Shown one piece after another: positions 1 through 8,270 of a stretch of 64,000 nt of DNA (position 1 is its first letter; every line of letters starts with the position of its first letter). The position numbers were made by a program, and so were the translations under genes. The notes under the pieces are model-generated. The model did no database searches and was not told the DNA's origin. It saw nothing but the letters and a program-made list of their open reading frames with translations. This stretch comes from Pantoea wallisii (GTDB lineage Bacteria; Pseudomonadota; Gammaproteobacteria; Enterobacterales; Enterobacteriaceae). The stretch lies in contig NZ_MLFS01000008.1 of assembly GCF_002095485.1 (NCBI RefSeq), forward strand, positions 1 to 64,000. The letters are read 5' to 3'.

Positions 1-183
1 ACCAAATGTTAGCCCACCTAAGTATCTCAAAGTCTAGTCAAATCTTTAACTTCAAACACTTACCTCAAGTTAATAGCCCATTAACGTTCACCACTGTATT
101 TCAAAATCCACTCTGTTTAGTTGGTACATATGTTGGTATGTTAAGTTCGATATTGCAGATACCATCATCTGAGGGTTTTTAGT

Positions 184-1440
184 ATGGCGCTCACAGAGTT
201 AAAAGTAAGAAATACAAAGCCTTCTGATAAACCTGTCAAAATGACCGACGGTAATGGTATGCACCTGTTGATCACCACAAGTGGTTCCAAGTACTGGCGT
301 TTTCAGTATCGCTTCGCTGGTAAACAGAAAATTCTCGCACTGGGAGTTTATCCAGAGGTTTCATTGTCAGAAGCCAGACGAAGAAGAGATGAAGCCCGTC
401 AGCTCGTTGCAAACCATGTAGACCCAAGTGAAAAGCGCAAAGCAGAAAAGATTGAGAACAAAGGCTTGCTAACATTTGAGCAAGTTGCACGACAATGGCA
501 TACCAGTAACAGAACCTGGTCAGACAGTCATAGAACCACCGTATTGAACAGCCTTGTTACCCATTTGTTCCCTGTCATCGGCAAACGTTATCTTAGCGAT
601 CTAAAGACTCGTGATTTGTTGGTTCCGCTGAAAAAAGCAGAAGCATCAGGACACAATGAATTAGCTTCCCGATTACAACAACGCATTACGGCGGTGATGA
701 GGTATGCCGTTCACAATGCATTGATTGAACAAAATCCTGCAAACGACCTCGCTGGTGCAGTTGTTTCCGCTAAAAGTGTCCATCGCCCTGCCCTTTCTCT
801 GGAACGATTGCCAGAGCTTATGAACCGTTTGGAAGCATATAAAGGAAGAGGCATTACCCAAATTGCAGTGCAGTTAACACTCCTGACCTTTGTCCGTTCG
901 AGTGAACTGCGATTTGCTCGCTGGTCAGAAGTTGATCTCAAAAATTCACTGTGGACTATCCCCGGAAAGCGACAACCTATGAAAGGGGTCAAATATTCTG
1001 CAAGAGGGGCAAAAATGAAAACGCCTCATTTGGTTCCATTAAGCTCACAAGCCAAAGCACTTATGGAAGAGCTTCATACGATCAGTGGTAACAAAGAACT
1101 TATGTTCATTGGTTTTACCGGGGACGACAAACCTATCAGTGAAAACACTGTCAACAAAGCACTTAGGGCGATGGGCTACGATACGAAAGCTGAAGTCTGC
1201 GGGCATGGTTTCAGGACTATGGCATGTAGTGCCTTAATCGAATCGGGATTATGGTCGAGAGATGCTGTGGAAAGACAAATGAGCCACCAGGAACGCAACA
1301 GTGTCCGGGCTGCTTACATACATAAAGCGGAGCATTTGGAAGAACGGAAACTCATGTTGCAATGGTGGGCTGACTACTTAGAAGCTTGTAAAGAAGAAGC
1401 ACAGACACCTTTTTCCTTCTCTATTCAGCATTCAGAATAG
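184..1440 (+). CDS. P4-type tyrosine recombinase (island integrase)
   Basis: 418-aa site-specific integrase. The N-terminus has the DUF4102-like arm-binding fold of P4/IntS integrases (KxTDGxGMHLL, then YRFAGKQKILALGVYPEVSL). A SAM-like core-binding domain follows at about 100-200 and the catalytic domain from about 205. Visible active-site pieces are the Arg of the FVRSSELR box, the HGFR (HxxR) box and the C-terminal RAAYIH tyrosine. Length is normal for the family, so it is probably intact. It presumably excises and integrates the AT-rich segment to its right. The matching tRNA or tmRNA attachment site is not in the window and should lie left of position 1. The start is preceded only by a weak RBS (GAGGG). 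The 183 bp upstream are AT-rich and hold no gene I can support. Confidence 0.95.
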   Translation: MALTELKVRNTKPSDKPVKMTDGNGMHLLITTSGSKYWRFQYRFAGKQKILALGVYPEVSLSEARRRRDEARQLVANHVDPSEKRKAEKIENKGLLTFEQVARQWHTSNRTWSDSHRTTVLNSLVTHLFPVIGKRYLSDLKTRDLLVPLKKAEASGHNELASRLQQRITAVMRYAVHNALIEQNPANDLAGAVVSAKSVHRPALSLERLPELMNRLEAYKGRGITQIAVQLTLLTFVRSSELRFARWSEVDLKNSLWTIPGKRQPMKGVKYSARGAKMKTPHLVPLSSQAKALMEELHTISGNKELMFIGFTGDDKPISENTVNKALRAMGYDTKAEVCGHGFRTMACSALIESGLWSRDAVERQMSHQERNSVRAAYIHKAEHLEERKLMLQWWADYLEACKEEAQTPFSFSIQHSE

Positions 1441-1684
1441 TGAGTAACAAACGATACGTATTTAATATTTTATAATCGAGAACTCGATGTAGGCTGCGAA
1501 TATCTATTAAGAATTCAAAGCTTCCTTTTGTAATATAAGTTCAATGGGGTTATTCATTAGCATATCGAAACAAATCTGAAATTTGTGGTAAGAAACTCCG
1601 CGATTTGGATCAATAAGTTCAAACCGTATAAGAGCCAGCAATCAATTCCTGGCTTTTATATTTTATAAAAAAATTACAGATATT

Positions 1685-2217
1685 GTTCGAGTAGGTGTCC
1701 CTGAAGACATGCTTTGTTCAGCTTTGAACATAAGTTCAGATTCATTAAAAAGTGATCTATCAGTTCTTAAAGGCATATGCCCTGAGGTTATAGAATTATT
1801 TAATGATAGAGATATACCTAAAAACACATTTATGATCATAAAAAGAATGTTCCCTTTTAGGCAAATAGAATGTGCAAACCTAATGATAAAATTTGATAAT
1901 TATTCAAGGATTTTTGCTCAATCGCTTTATCACAGTTCATCACCTGGGCTTTTAAACGACAAAGGTAAACCTAACATTGATGAGAGATCTGGTAATAGAA
2001 AAGCAATTGAAAGGCTTGAAAAAGAGATGACTCAGGTCCATTTCGATACACAAAAGATAAAAGAAAACTACGGTTCCAATAGCTTGAAGCTAACGATCGT
2101 TATCTCTCACATAAAAAAATACTCGAAAACCCTAAGGTTTTCCATTGGCTTCTTAGGAATAAACAAGATTAACTTAGTGAACTTACCAAGATATCTGACA
2201 TTGAGAAATTAGCTTAA
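1685..2217 (+). pseudogene. RepB/ParB-like partition protein C-terminal remnant
   Basis: The reading frame (ATG at 1709) matches the C-terminal domain of RepB-type plasmid partition proteins (PF07506-like). Recognisable pieces are a GICPEVIELF segment, the RQIECANLMI box, and the LEKEM...YG segment. Similarity continues upstream of the ATG without a start (VRVGVPED, 1685-1708), so the N-terminal ParB-like part is missing. After an A7 run at 2113-2119 the match moves to another frame (ILENPKVFHWLLRNKQD), which is then cut by a TAA at 2170-2172 before resuming (LSELTKISDIEKLA) and ending at 2217. Truncation, frameshift and an internal stop together indicate real decay, although the A7 shift alone could be a sequencing error. 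Such genes are typical cargo of integrase-bearing islands. The 1441-1684 stretch is AT-rich and shows no intact gene. Confidence 0.65.
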
Positions 2218-2261
2218 AAAAGCATGATCATTCAGTTTAGTTAGTTCGAATCGAAAAATGC

Positions 2262-2289
2262 TTGCTTTCGTAATTTATTTTATTAAAAT
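2262..2289 (+). promoter_or_regulatory. Putative sigma-70 promoter for the 2296-2530 RNA
   Basis: TTGCTT (2262-2267), 16-bp spacer, TAAAAT (2284-2289; five of six bases of the -10 consensus). The predicted start is about 2296, which is exactly the first base of a 14-bp inverted repeat. No ORF follows, which supports a non-coding transcript. Confidence 0.45.
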
Positions 2290-2295
2290 GCAGTC

Positions 2296-2530
2296 TACCA
2301 CTGAGGCACTCTTTCCTGCCAACTCCCATAGTATGCTTGCTTTGCACATGGGGTGTAAAGGCTATCAGTAGCTGACTGAGATAAGATTGAGTAAAAACCA
2401 TGAATAACAAATGTGTGCTGGTATGCCAGTATCAACGTTTTCGGTTTGGACGGTGGGAAACGGTGTGTCAGCACCTCCGTTCCCTACCTAACCGTTAATG
2501 ATTGATGGTGCCTCAGTGGTAACCCTTTTT
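2296..2530 (+). ncRNA. Structured RNA candidate with retron-like architecture
   Basis: Two perfect 14-bp inverted repeats, TACCACTGAGGCAC at 2296-2309 and its complement at 2508-2521, enclose 198 bp with no convincing ORF. Inside on the + strand lie a stem at 2340-2347/2353-2360 (one G-T pair, loop ATGGG), small stems at about 2361-2372 and 2416-2431 (loop TATG), and a long hairpin at 2442-2494 built of stacked helices (CGGTT/AACCG, GGT/ACC, GGGAA/TTCCC, CGG/CCG, GTG/CAC, loop TCAG). A T5 run at 2526-2530 follows the second repeat. Paired ends, short hairpins first and one long hairpin last, plus a private promoter, resemble a retron msr-msd with a1/a2 repeats. No reverse transcriptase gene is present in the window, and I cannot point to a canonical priming guanosine directly after the first repeat. 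Alternatives are a MITE-like element or another structured sRNA. Confidence 0.45.
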
Positions 2531-4718
2531 ATTCTGCAATTTCTTTGTCAATTTCCACTCCAAACATTCGGTTGTAATGCGGTAAATCATCGGTTTTATT
2601 AAAGACATCCTTAAAGATATCGAAATATTTTTCAGTACTTCCCCTGCCTAAGTTATTTATATTTGAAGAATCTAAATGTGACCCTCTGTGCATATACCGA
2701 CAGAAGGACTTATAAGTAATATCATTTTCTGATTCTGCAAGTTGTTCCAATGCTATTTTAAGGTTATCCAGCTTACAAGAAAAAGAAAAATAATACTCAA
2801 GGATGTTTCGCATTACATTCGGAAGAATAACAGGATTTACAATACCATCCTTCACATTTTTTAATAACTCCCAATAGGATTCATATTCATTTTTTATATC
2901 ACCTTTAGACATAGTAATAACATCACTAAATTCATTCTTCACCACTCTCAATAAACTGTATTGCTTTTCAAAATTCTTCACTTTAGGAGGCGCTAACTTT
3001 AGAAGCTCCTGAAAGAAGAACAAATTATGTGTGAGTATCAGAATTTTAGCATCTGATGGCATACCTTGAATAATTCGATAATGTATTAATGACGATATCT
3101 CATAAATGTAATCATGTGATAAACTTGATATAGGGTCATCTATGACAATTATTTTATCTTTAAGATCTCCTTCTTCGAATTGACCTTCGCAACACTCTAA
3201 GAAATACAGGAAGGTTATTATTGTTTTCTCCCCTTCACTTAAAGATTTATAAATTTCAACATTGTCATTTCCTCTGTGTATTTGAAAGAAATTCCTTTCG
3301 TGTGCTTTTTTAATCTCTAAACCACTTAGGCCTAATCTTTTGAGTGAAGAATTTATTTTATCTACAGTTTCATCCATATTAGAAACTTGTTTTCTAAGTT
3401 CTGAAAGCCTATCTTTTTCCTGCTGAACTTCTCTTTCAATGACTGCCTTTCTTTCAAGCATTAAACTCTTATCACCATTCAACTCATCCATATTGACTTT
3501 ATTATTATCAATTAAATCACCGCATAAATTCCTTAAGACCATCCAGAGTTTATTTGAAAGGTTAGAAACACTTATTTCATATTCATTTAATCTTTCATTG
3601 ATTTCTTTTATTTCTCCATTCAAACTTTTTATTCTTGCATTTAACTTATCATGAATATTTGATGAATCAATAAGTGATATTACTGCTGATGGCTTTTCGA
3701 TCTTTTCTTTGAGGGCGCTTTTGTTCAGTACAAGTGATTGCCCGATCTGTTTGATGAGGTTCCAGATACTATCGTCATTAGAAATATAACCCGAGCCATT
3801 CAATGAATCTTCTAAGTTTTTTATGTATTCATCACAAGCATTGGAGTAGTTATTATGGATACCTTTCAGATCATTTAATTTTTTTTCATATGTTTCGTCA
3901 AAGACATCTCTTATTGCTTTTAAGAAATCATTATTAACTGTATCACTTTGGCAAAATGGGCATCTCGTGTCACTAACATAACCTAATCCTAACTTGACCC
4001 AATCAGCATTGCCTAACTCTTCAATAACATTTGAAAGGTAACTATTAGATGATGGGATTAATGGCGTTAGGAGTAATTCTTCCTGCTGTATATTTAAGAT
4101 AGGCATTGATGGGTGATAAATTGAACTGAAAGAAGAAGTTTTATTATTTTTTAATTTTTTATATTCATTTAAAACATCACCTGAACTATCCTCATCTTTT
4201 TTATCCTGTATGCATATTTTACTATACAGGCTATCTTTTCTTAAACTCTTTGTCATCAACTCAGTGAGTTCAGTTGTTCTAATGTGTGCTGTTTTTTTCC
4301 ATACAGCTTCTTTGCAGCTATTCTCAAGCTTTATAAGCATTTCATCTTTTTCTTTAACTTCATTATCCAGACGAATTAGCCTACCTTTCAAACTTGCTAT
4401 TTTTTTATCTGAATGTTTTATCTCCTCCATCACTTCTTTGTTACTTTGGCTTAGAGTAAAAACTCCTGGTTGTTCTGATTTATGATAAAAAGAGTCTTCT
4501 ACGAACTGACTATTATAAACGATATAATTATAGTCACCTTCTCTACTAAAAGAGCATTCATTGTATGCCACATTAGATGGACTGTAAAAATATCCTGAGA
4601 TAGTTGATTTACCACTTCCATTCTGTCCATAAATAAGATTAACTTTCTTACTCAAATCTATGTTAATGCTTCTTTCTTTAGAGTAGCTTCTTACATTTTT
4701 AATTACTAACTGTGCCAT
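2529..4718 (-). CDS. AAA_13-type ATPase with zinc hook, RloC/PrrC-like
   Basis: 729 aa from the ATG at 4718, chosen because AAGGAAGG sits just upstream; the longer frame to 4772 lacks an RBS. ABC/Rad50-type ATPase split by a coiled coil: Walker A GQNGSGKST (31-39), zinc-hook-like CPFC (253-256) in the middle, signature SLSEGEK (492-498), Walker B IIVIDDP (523-529) and H-loop LTHN (562-565). The C-terminal 100 residues carry R637-x3-E641 and a later R674-x6-H681. This pattern resembles the catalytic residues of the anticodon nucleases PrrC and RloC and the HEPN RNase signature, but related motifs also occur across AAA_13 proteins not shown to be nucleases. A hairpin at 4761-4786 separates it from the upstream genes, so it probably has its own promoter. 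A defence function by RNA cleavage is inference. AT-rich like the rest of the island. Confidence 0.85.
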   Translation of the reverse strand: MAQLVIKNVRSYSKERSINIDLSKKVNLIYGQNGSGKSTISGYFYSPSNVAYNECSFSREGDYNYIVYNSQFVEDSFYHKSEQPGVFTLSQSNKEVMEEIKHSDKKIASLKGRLIRLDNEVKEKDEMLIKLENSCKEAVWKKTAHIRTTELTELMTKSLRKDSLYSKICIQDKKDEDSSGDVLNEYKKLKNNKTSSFSSIYHPSMPILNIQQEELLLTPLIPSSNSYLSNVIEELGNADWVKLGLGYVSDTRCPFCQSDTVNNDFLKAIRDVFDETYEKKLNDLKGIHNNYSNACDEYIKNLEDSLNGSGYISNDDSIWNLIKQIGQSLVLNKSALKEKIEKPSAVISLIDSSNIHDKLNARIKSLNGEIKEINERLNEYEISVSNLSNKLWMVLRNLCGDLIDNNKVNMDELNGDKSLMLERKAVIEREVQQEKDRLSELRKQVSNMDETVDKINSSLKRLGLSGLEIKKAHERNFFQIHRGNDNVEIYKSLSEGEKTIITFLYFLECCEGQFEEGDLKDKIIVIDDPISSLSHDYIYEISSLIHYRIIQGMPSDAKILILTHNLFFFQELLKLAPPKVKNFEKQYSLLRVVKNEFSDVITMSKGDIKNEYESYWELLKNVKDGIVNPVILPNVMRNILEYYFSFSCKLDNLKIALEQLAESENDITYKSFCRYMHRGSHLDSSNINNLGRGSTEKYFDIFKDVFNKTDDLPHYNRMFGVEIDKEIAE

Positions 4719-4760
4719 TGATACCTTCCTTTTATCCTGCAGGACACAAATATAATATTC

Positions 4761-4786
4761 AAAATGGCTCATTAATGAGCCATTTT
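4761..4786. terminator. Palindromic hairpin between orf93 and the ATPase gene
   Basis: AAAATGGCTCA-TTAA-TGAGCCATTTT is a perfect 11-bp stem with a 4-nt loop. On the minus strand it lies after the stop codon of the 93-aa gene and ends in TTTT, so it can terminate the hxs-orf93 transcript. The ATPase gene would then start a separate unit. Confidence 0.6.
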
Positions 4787-4797
4787 ATTGATAAGTA

Positions 4798-5079
4798 TCA
4801 ATAGTTATTCCAGTTATCTTGAAGCCACGAAGTGACATTCTTGTGACTTCTGACATCTCCCGGTAAATATTCTCTTATCATTTTCTCTGTTTTAAGTGCT
4901 GACTCTTTACTTTTAAAAGAATGCTTTTCTGCAAACCTATTTATGAAATGAAGAACTTCATATCCTTCGTTTCTGCTGAGCAATGTGCTGTCAGGCTTAC
5001 CTGTTTTTTTAGGATCGTCATCACCTATAGCAGTCCAACTATATGTATATTGTAAATCAGATTTATTTATAAGGGTCAT
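4798..5079 (-). CDS. Unknown 93-aa protein downstream of hxsA
   Basis: I do not recognise this protein. The start at 5079 is chosen for its strong GGAGG RBS; the frame extends to 5139 without one. The product is soluble, charged and rich in Lys, Asp and Ser, with no signal peptide, membrane segment or cysteine. It begins MTLINKSDLQYTYSW and ends in WLQDNWNNY, with a predicted helical middle (FINRFAEKHSFKSKESALKTEKMIREYL). It lies 56 bp after the hxsA stop on the same strand, ahead of a terminator-like hairpin, so it is probably the last gene of the hxs transcription unit. Whether it serves the Hxs system or the neighbouring ATPase cannot be told from sequence. Confidence 0.7.
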   Translation of the reverse strand: MTLINKSDLQYTYSWTAIGDDDPKKTGKPDSTLLSRNEGYEVLHFINRFAEKHSFKSKESALKTEKMIREYLPGDVRSHKNVTSWLQDNWNNY

Positions 5080-5135
5080 AATAACCTCCAAAATATAATT
5101 GATGATATTATCGGTTTGAGCACTATTTACTTCTT

Positions 5136-5774
5136 TCAACGAGCTAAAATACTTAATGAATTCAACAACTGAGTATCCAAGGTTTCCCTTACCGGTGTAG
5201 GCAATCCATTTGCAACTCTATAATTCTTAATAGCAGTTCGTGTCGCAGGTCCCATGCTCCCGTCAATATTACCGTTGTAAAAACCTTTATCGAGCAAGGC
5301 GAACTGCACTCTCATGATCAACCGCTTACGTTTTTCTGTATCCGAAGTCAGCCCACTACTTGCTCGATTAGCACCTGTGGTTCCTGCTGAGTTTGTTGTG
5401 GTTGTGCTATCTGTGTCATTAGAGCGAAGTGAACGGACAGAGGAGGAGGAGGAAGACGACGAACGAGTTCCTGAACTGGATGAGTCTGAAGTGCTAGGGG
5501 AACTGTATGTTTTTGGATAATAAGGAGTGCTTCCACCATAGTAGCCACCGCCTGATGAGGAACGGTGTGAGCTGTGGCTACGGTGAGAACTGTGACTTCT
5601 GTGTCCTGCAATGTAGAACGGCACTTCGGTGTTGAGCGGGGCTATCACCAAATCATGTTCGTTCAATGTCATACCAGGTAAGTCACTGGCACCAGTAGAC
5701 GAATCACTTGCCCAAACAGAGTTATTAAGAGCCAAAAAACCAGGAAGGAGAGCCGCGAAATTAAACTTTTTCAT
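5136..5774 (-). CDS. hxsA: His-Xaa-Ser repeat protein HxsA
   Basis: 212 aa from the ATG at 5774, whose ATGA overlaps the stop of hxsC; the longer frame to 5852 runs inside hxsC. Residues 1-23 look like a Sec signal peptide (MKKFNFAALLPGFLALNN...WA). Residues 58-72 are five tandem His-Xaa-Ser triplets (HRS HSS HRS HSS HRS), followed by Gly/Tyr and a long Ser/Thr-rich linker. The C-terminal 55 residues (QFALLDKGFYNGNIDG...PATRTAIKNYR) form a PG_binding_1-like peptidoglycan-binding domain. It is the presumed substrate of the two radical SAM enzymes next door. The architecture predicts an exported wall-associated protein whose His-X-Ser tract is modified. The family is defined in databases, but I know of no established modification or function. 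Confidence 0.92.
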   Translation of the reverse strand: MKKFNFAALLPGFLALNNSVWASDSSTGASDLPGMTLNEHDLVIAPLNTEVPFYIAGHRSHSSHRSHSSHRSSSGGGYYGGSTPYYPKTYSSPSTSDSSSSGTRSSSSSSSSVRSLRSNDTDSTTTTNSAGTTGANRASSGLTSDTEKRKRLIMRVQFALLDKGFYNGNIDGSMGPATRTAIKNYRVANGLPTPVRETLDTQLLNSLSILAR

Positions 5775-6883
5775 ATTATTGGTCTCGGAGGTTGATGAAA
5801 ACGGCCTTTTGATGAACTGAAATAACCAGCACAGGAAGACTTCTGAGTGCATTCATCACATTCTTTGGGATAGTAATTTTTCCAGTCAGAAATCGACTGA
5901 GTTGCAAAATTCCATGCCCTTTCAGGAAGGTGGCATAGTGGGTAATTGAAGATGGTAAGAGGGATACCTGACCTGTGTGCAGTGTTTACAGCCGAAAGGA
6001 TTTGTTCGCTGTAGTTGTCGTGCTCTATGAAGATTGATGACCAGTTCTTACGGGCCCATCCAATCGACTCCAGTCCCATCAGAGAGATTTGGTTAATGTT
6101 CGAGAACACACGGCCAGCAAACTCTACAAGGTCATCAAGCTCTGTATAGTTCGCCTGAGTAGGAATGACTCTCAGTTCGATGTTGATACCTGAGTTACCG
6201 GCATTGATCAGTCCCCTGACTGTTTCATCAAAGGCTCCCTCGCTTCCGACCAGATAGTCGTGCACTGATGCTCTTGAAGAATAAAGCGGTATCCCAAACG
6301 TGATTTTGATCTTATCGCTTCTTTCCTTCATCTGCTGGGTAAAGCTGACATCCGCAAACTTCCTTCCGTTGGTTAGAACATGCAGTGCTGTGTCAGGGGA
6401 GTTTTCGATTATGAAGTCCAGAAAATGCAGGAAGTCTTCGCCATAGAGCAAAGGCTCTCCCCCGCTCACTCCCACTACTCCATTCAGAGAGAAAGAAGCT
6501 ATAGCCAGAGCTGACTGGTTAAGAAGCCAGTCATCGTTTCCAGCTTTAGGAGGCTGAGAACAAAACAGGCAACTGTTGTTGCACCTTTCAGTGACCAGCA
6601 CAGTGTTATGGTTTGCTCTACGGGACAGTATCACCCGGAGCATGTTGCCGTTGTTAATGATCCCAATGTCACCATCTTCTATGGAATCGAACAGTTCCTG
6701 GCTCACAATCGAGTCTGCAAAATATGCAGGCAGTCTGGAATTGAGTTGTGTCGCAGTGACAAGCAAATTTGGCAGATAGAATTGAGGATTCTCGGGCTTG
6801 GTTTTACATAGGCAATAGAAGCCTTGCTGAACTGGCAAGTCTGATGAAAACCGGAAAATATCGTTTCTCAGCACCTCAAACAT
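5771..6883 (-). CDS. hxsC: His-Xaa-Ser system radical SAM maturase HxsC
   Basis: 370 aa from the ATG at 6883, preceded by AGGTGGGC and overlapping the last codons of hxsB; the upstream in-frame ATG at 6934 lies deeper inside hxsB. The radical SAM cluster motif CxxxCxxC is C101-C105-C108 (ERCNNSCLFC). A glycine-rich GGEP follows (GVSGGEPLLYG), and a C-terminal cysteine set (CDECTQKSSC) could bind a second cluster. The last bases overlap hxsA by ATGA. With HxsB it forms the paired-maturase signature of the Hxs system. A peptide-modifying reaction on HxsA is inferred from genome context and radical SAM chemistry. Confidence 0.93.
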   Translation of the reverse strand: MFEVLRNDIFRFSSDLPVQQGFYCLCKTKPENPQFYLPNLLVTATQLNSRLPAYFADSIVSQELFDSIEDGDIGIINNGNMLRVILSRRANHNTVLVTERCNNSCLFCSQPPKAGNDDWLLNQSALAIASFSLNGVVGVSGGEPLLYGEDFLHFLDFIIENSPDTALHVLTNGRKFADVSFTQQMKERSDKIKITFGIPLYSSRASVHDYLVGSEGAFDETVRGLINAGNSGINIELRVIPTQANYTELDDLVEFAGRVFSNINQISLMGLESIGWARKNWSSIFIEHDNYSEQILSAVNTAHRSGIPLTIFNYPLCHLPERAWNFATQSISDWKNYYPKECDECTQKSSCAGYFSSSKGRFHQPPRPII

Positions 6884-8270
6884 AAGCCCACCTTTTGAGC
6901 ATCTCAGCCATTGGTCCATTCTGAGAGATTTCATTCAGCAGGAAGCGGAACATCCCTTTGTGATACTGGCAGAAGGTAGACCGACTCTTGTCACCCACAG
7001 GCTCGCCCTGAACACTGATGTTCTGACAAGGATCTGCTCCACAGAAAGGTTGGTAAGCACAGGTATCACAACCGGGCATGGCGAAATTAAATGAAGATGA
7101 GAGAGCGGAACGGTAGTATTCGTTGCTACTGAATGAGAGTGAAGCAAACTCTCCTGCACTGAAATCTGCTTCGGGATTTACTTTCTGGAGCATACGGCTT
7201 TCGTCGCTGCCGTAGATCTTGCCGTCATAGTTAAACAGGATGCAGTTCAGCACGACTCCGCTTGGTGATTTCAGATCTGCATAACCACTGAAGCCCGAAT
7301 TGAAAATTCGCTTTAGATGGATTGAAGCCGAATGCTCAACGACAGGTATGCCCTTCAGGTTCTGAAGCAACACTTCCTGCATTAACTTCTTATAAAACTC
7401 AAAATATTCAGGCATTGAAAAAGTGAAGCTCTGCTTCTGAGCAAACCCATAAGGACTCACTGGCCTGATAAACATGTCGGTTAGGCCAAGAGACAGATGA
7501 GCATCCACTATGGAGGCTGGCTCTTTTGTTAGCTCTTTTGTAACTGTGGTTACCGTAGCTACCCGGTTTGCTCCCAGCTCTTCTGTGATTTTTCTAATGC
7601 CCGTGACAGCTTTGTTGTGAGCCTGAGAGTCGGTGAGGATACGATTCTTGTTGTGGACGGCTTCATTACCATCCAGCGAGACGGAGAAAGTGATGTTCCG
7701 TCTTTTAACCCAAGAGAGGATGCTTTCATCGAGTATTGAGAGACTGGTGGCAATAACCATTTCGAAAGCATCACTACCTAATGAACTCTCGCATTCCTCA
7801 TAAATTGCCCGAACAAGATCGAACCTGAGAAGCGGTTCTCCGCCCTGCACTTCTATCTTATATGGCGGAGTGCCAAGTTTCTTAATAGTGCTGACGATTT
7901 GCGGTATCAGTTCTGGGTTGAGGTCATAACCATCAGCGGTAACCGATGCTCTGCTGACCTGGCAATACTTGCATGTATGATCACACCTGAGAGTCGGCAC
8001 AATCATAAAGATTGGTCTGACGGCCAGTTCGTTCATCAGTCGCTTGGCAAAGGCAGAACTCAGTGAGGCTTTTGAAACTGCCTGAGTTGCATCGTCTGCA
8101 ATGAACAATCTGCTTTTGAGTAGCCGGGAGGTTGTTTGTTCTGGAGGGAATTTGTTATCGACAAGAAGATGTAGTTCTTCGTTATCGATGAAGCTGTGAA
8201 AGCCAGCAAGGTTGCTGATGAAGACTTTGCCATTGCTCAGGCGGTCAAAATTGAATGGCATCGTATTCAT
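6876..8270 (-). CDS. hxsB: His-Xaa-Ser system radical SAM maturase HxsB
   Basis: 464 aa. The start at 8270 overlaps the stop of hxsD by ATGA, so translation is probably coupled. The N-terminal 85 residues resemble a peptide-recognition region. The radical SAM motif is C96-C100-C103 (LRCDHTCKYC), with the GGEP motif in VQGGEPLLRF. The C-terminus is SPASM-like, with cysteines in CDTCAYQPFCGADPC and a final FCQYHKG, consistent with auxiliary iron-sulfur clusters. SPASM proteins commonly modify ribosomally made peptides, so this is probably the main enzyme acting on HxsA. No frameshift or missing ligand is seen. Confidence 0.93.
   Translation of the reverse strand: MNTMPFNFDRLSNGKVFISNLAGFHSFIDNEELHLLVDNKFPPEQTTSRLLKSRLFIADDATQAVSKASLSSAFAKRLMNELAVRPIFMIVPTLRCDHTCKYCQVSRASVTADGYDLNPELIPQIVSTIKKLGTPPYKIEVQGGEPLLRFDLVRAIYEECESSLGSDAFEMVIATSLSILDESILSWVKRRNITFSVSLDGNEAVHNKNRILTDSQAHNKAVTGIRKITEELGANRVATVTTVTKELTKEPASIVDAHLSLGLTDMFIRPVSPYGFAQKQSFTFSMPEYFEFYKKLMQEVLLQNLKGIPVVEHSASIHLKRIFNSGFSGYADLKSPSGVVLNCILFNYDGKIYGSDESRMLQKVNPEADFSAGEFASLSFSSNEYYRSALSSSFNFAMPGCDTCAYQPFCGADPCQNISVQGEPVGDKSRSTFCQYHKGMFRFLLNEISQNGPMAEMLKRWAYV

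Noticed and set aside
1-183. Attachment site (attL) of the island
   Set aside because: No tRNA fragment or direct repeat matching the right boundary could be found by eye.
2296-2530. Confident call of a functional retron
   Set aside because: No reverse transcriptase in the window and no certain priming guanosine, so it is kept as a candidate RNA only.
5314-5611. ORFs on both strands over the His-Ser repeat part of hxsA
   Set aside because: They are by-products of the repetitive Ser/His codons. None has an RBS or domain, and hxsA is clearly the real gene.
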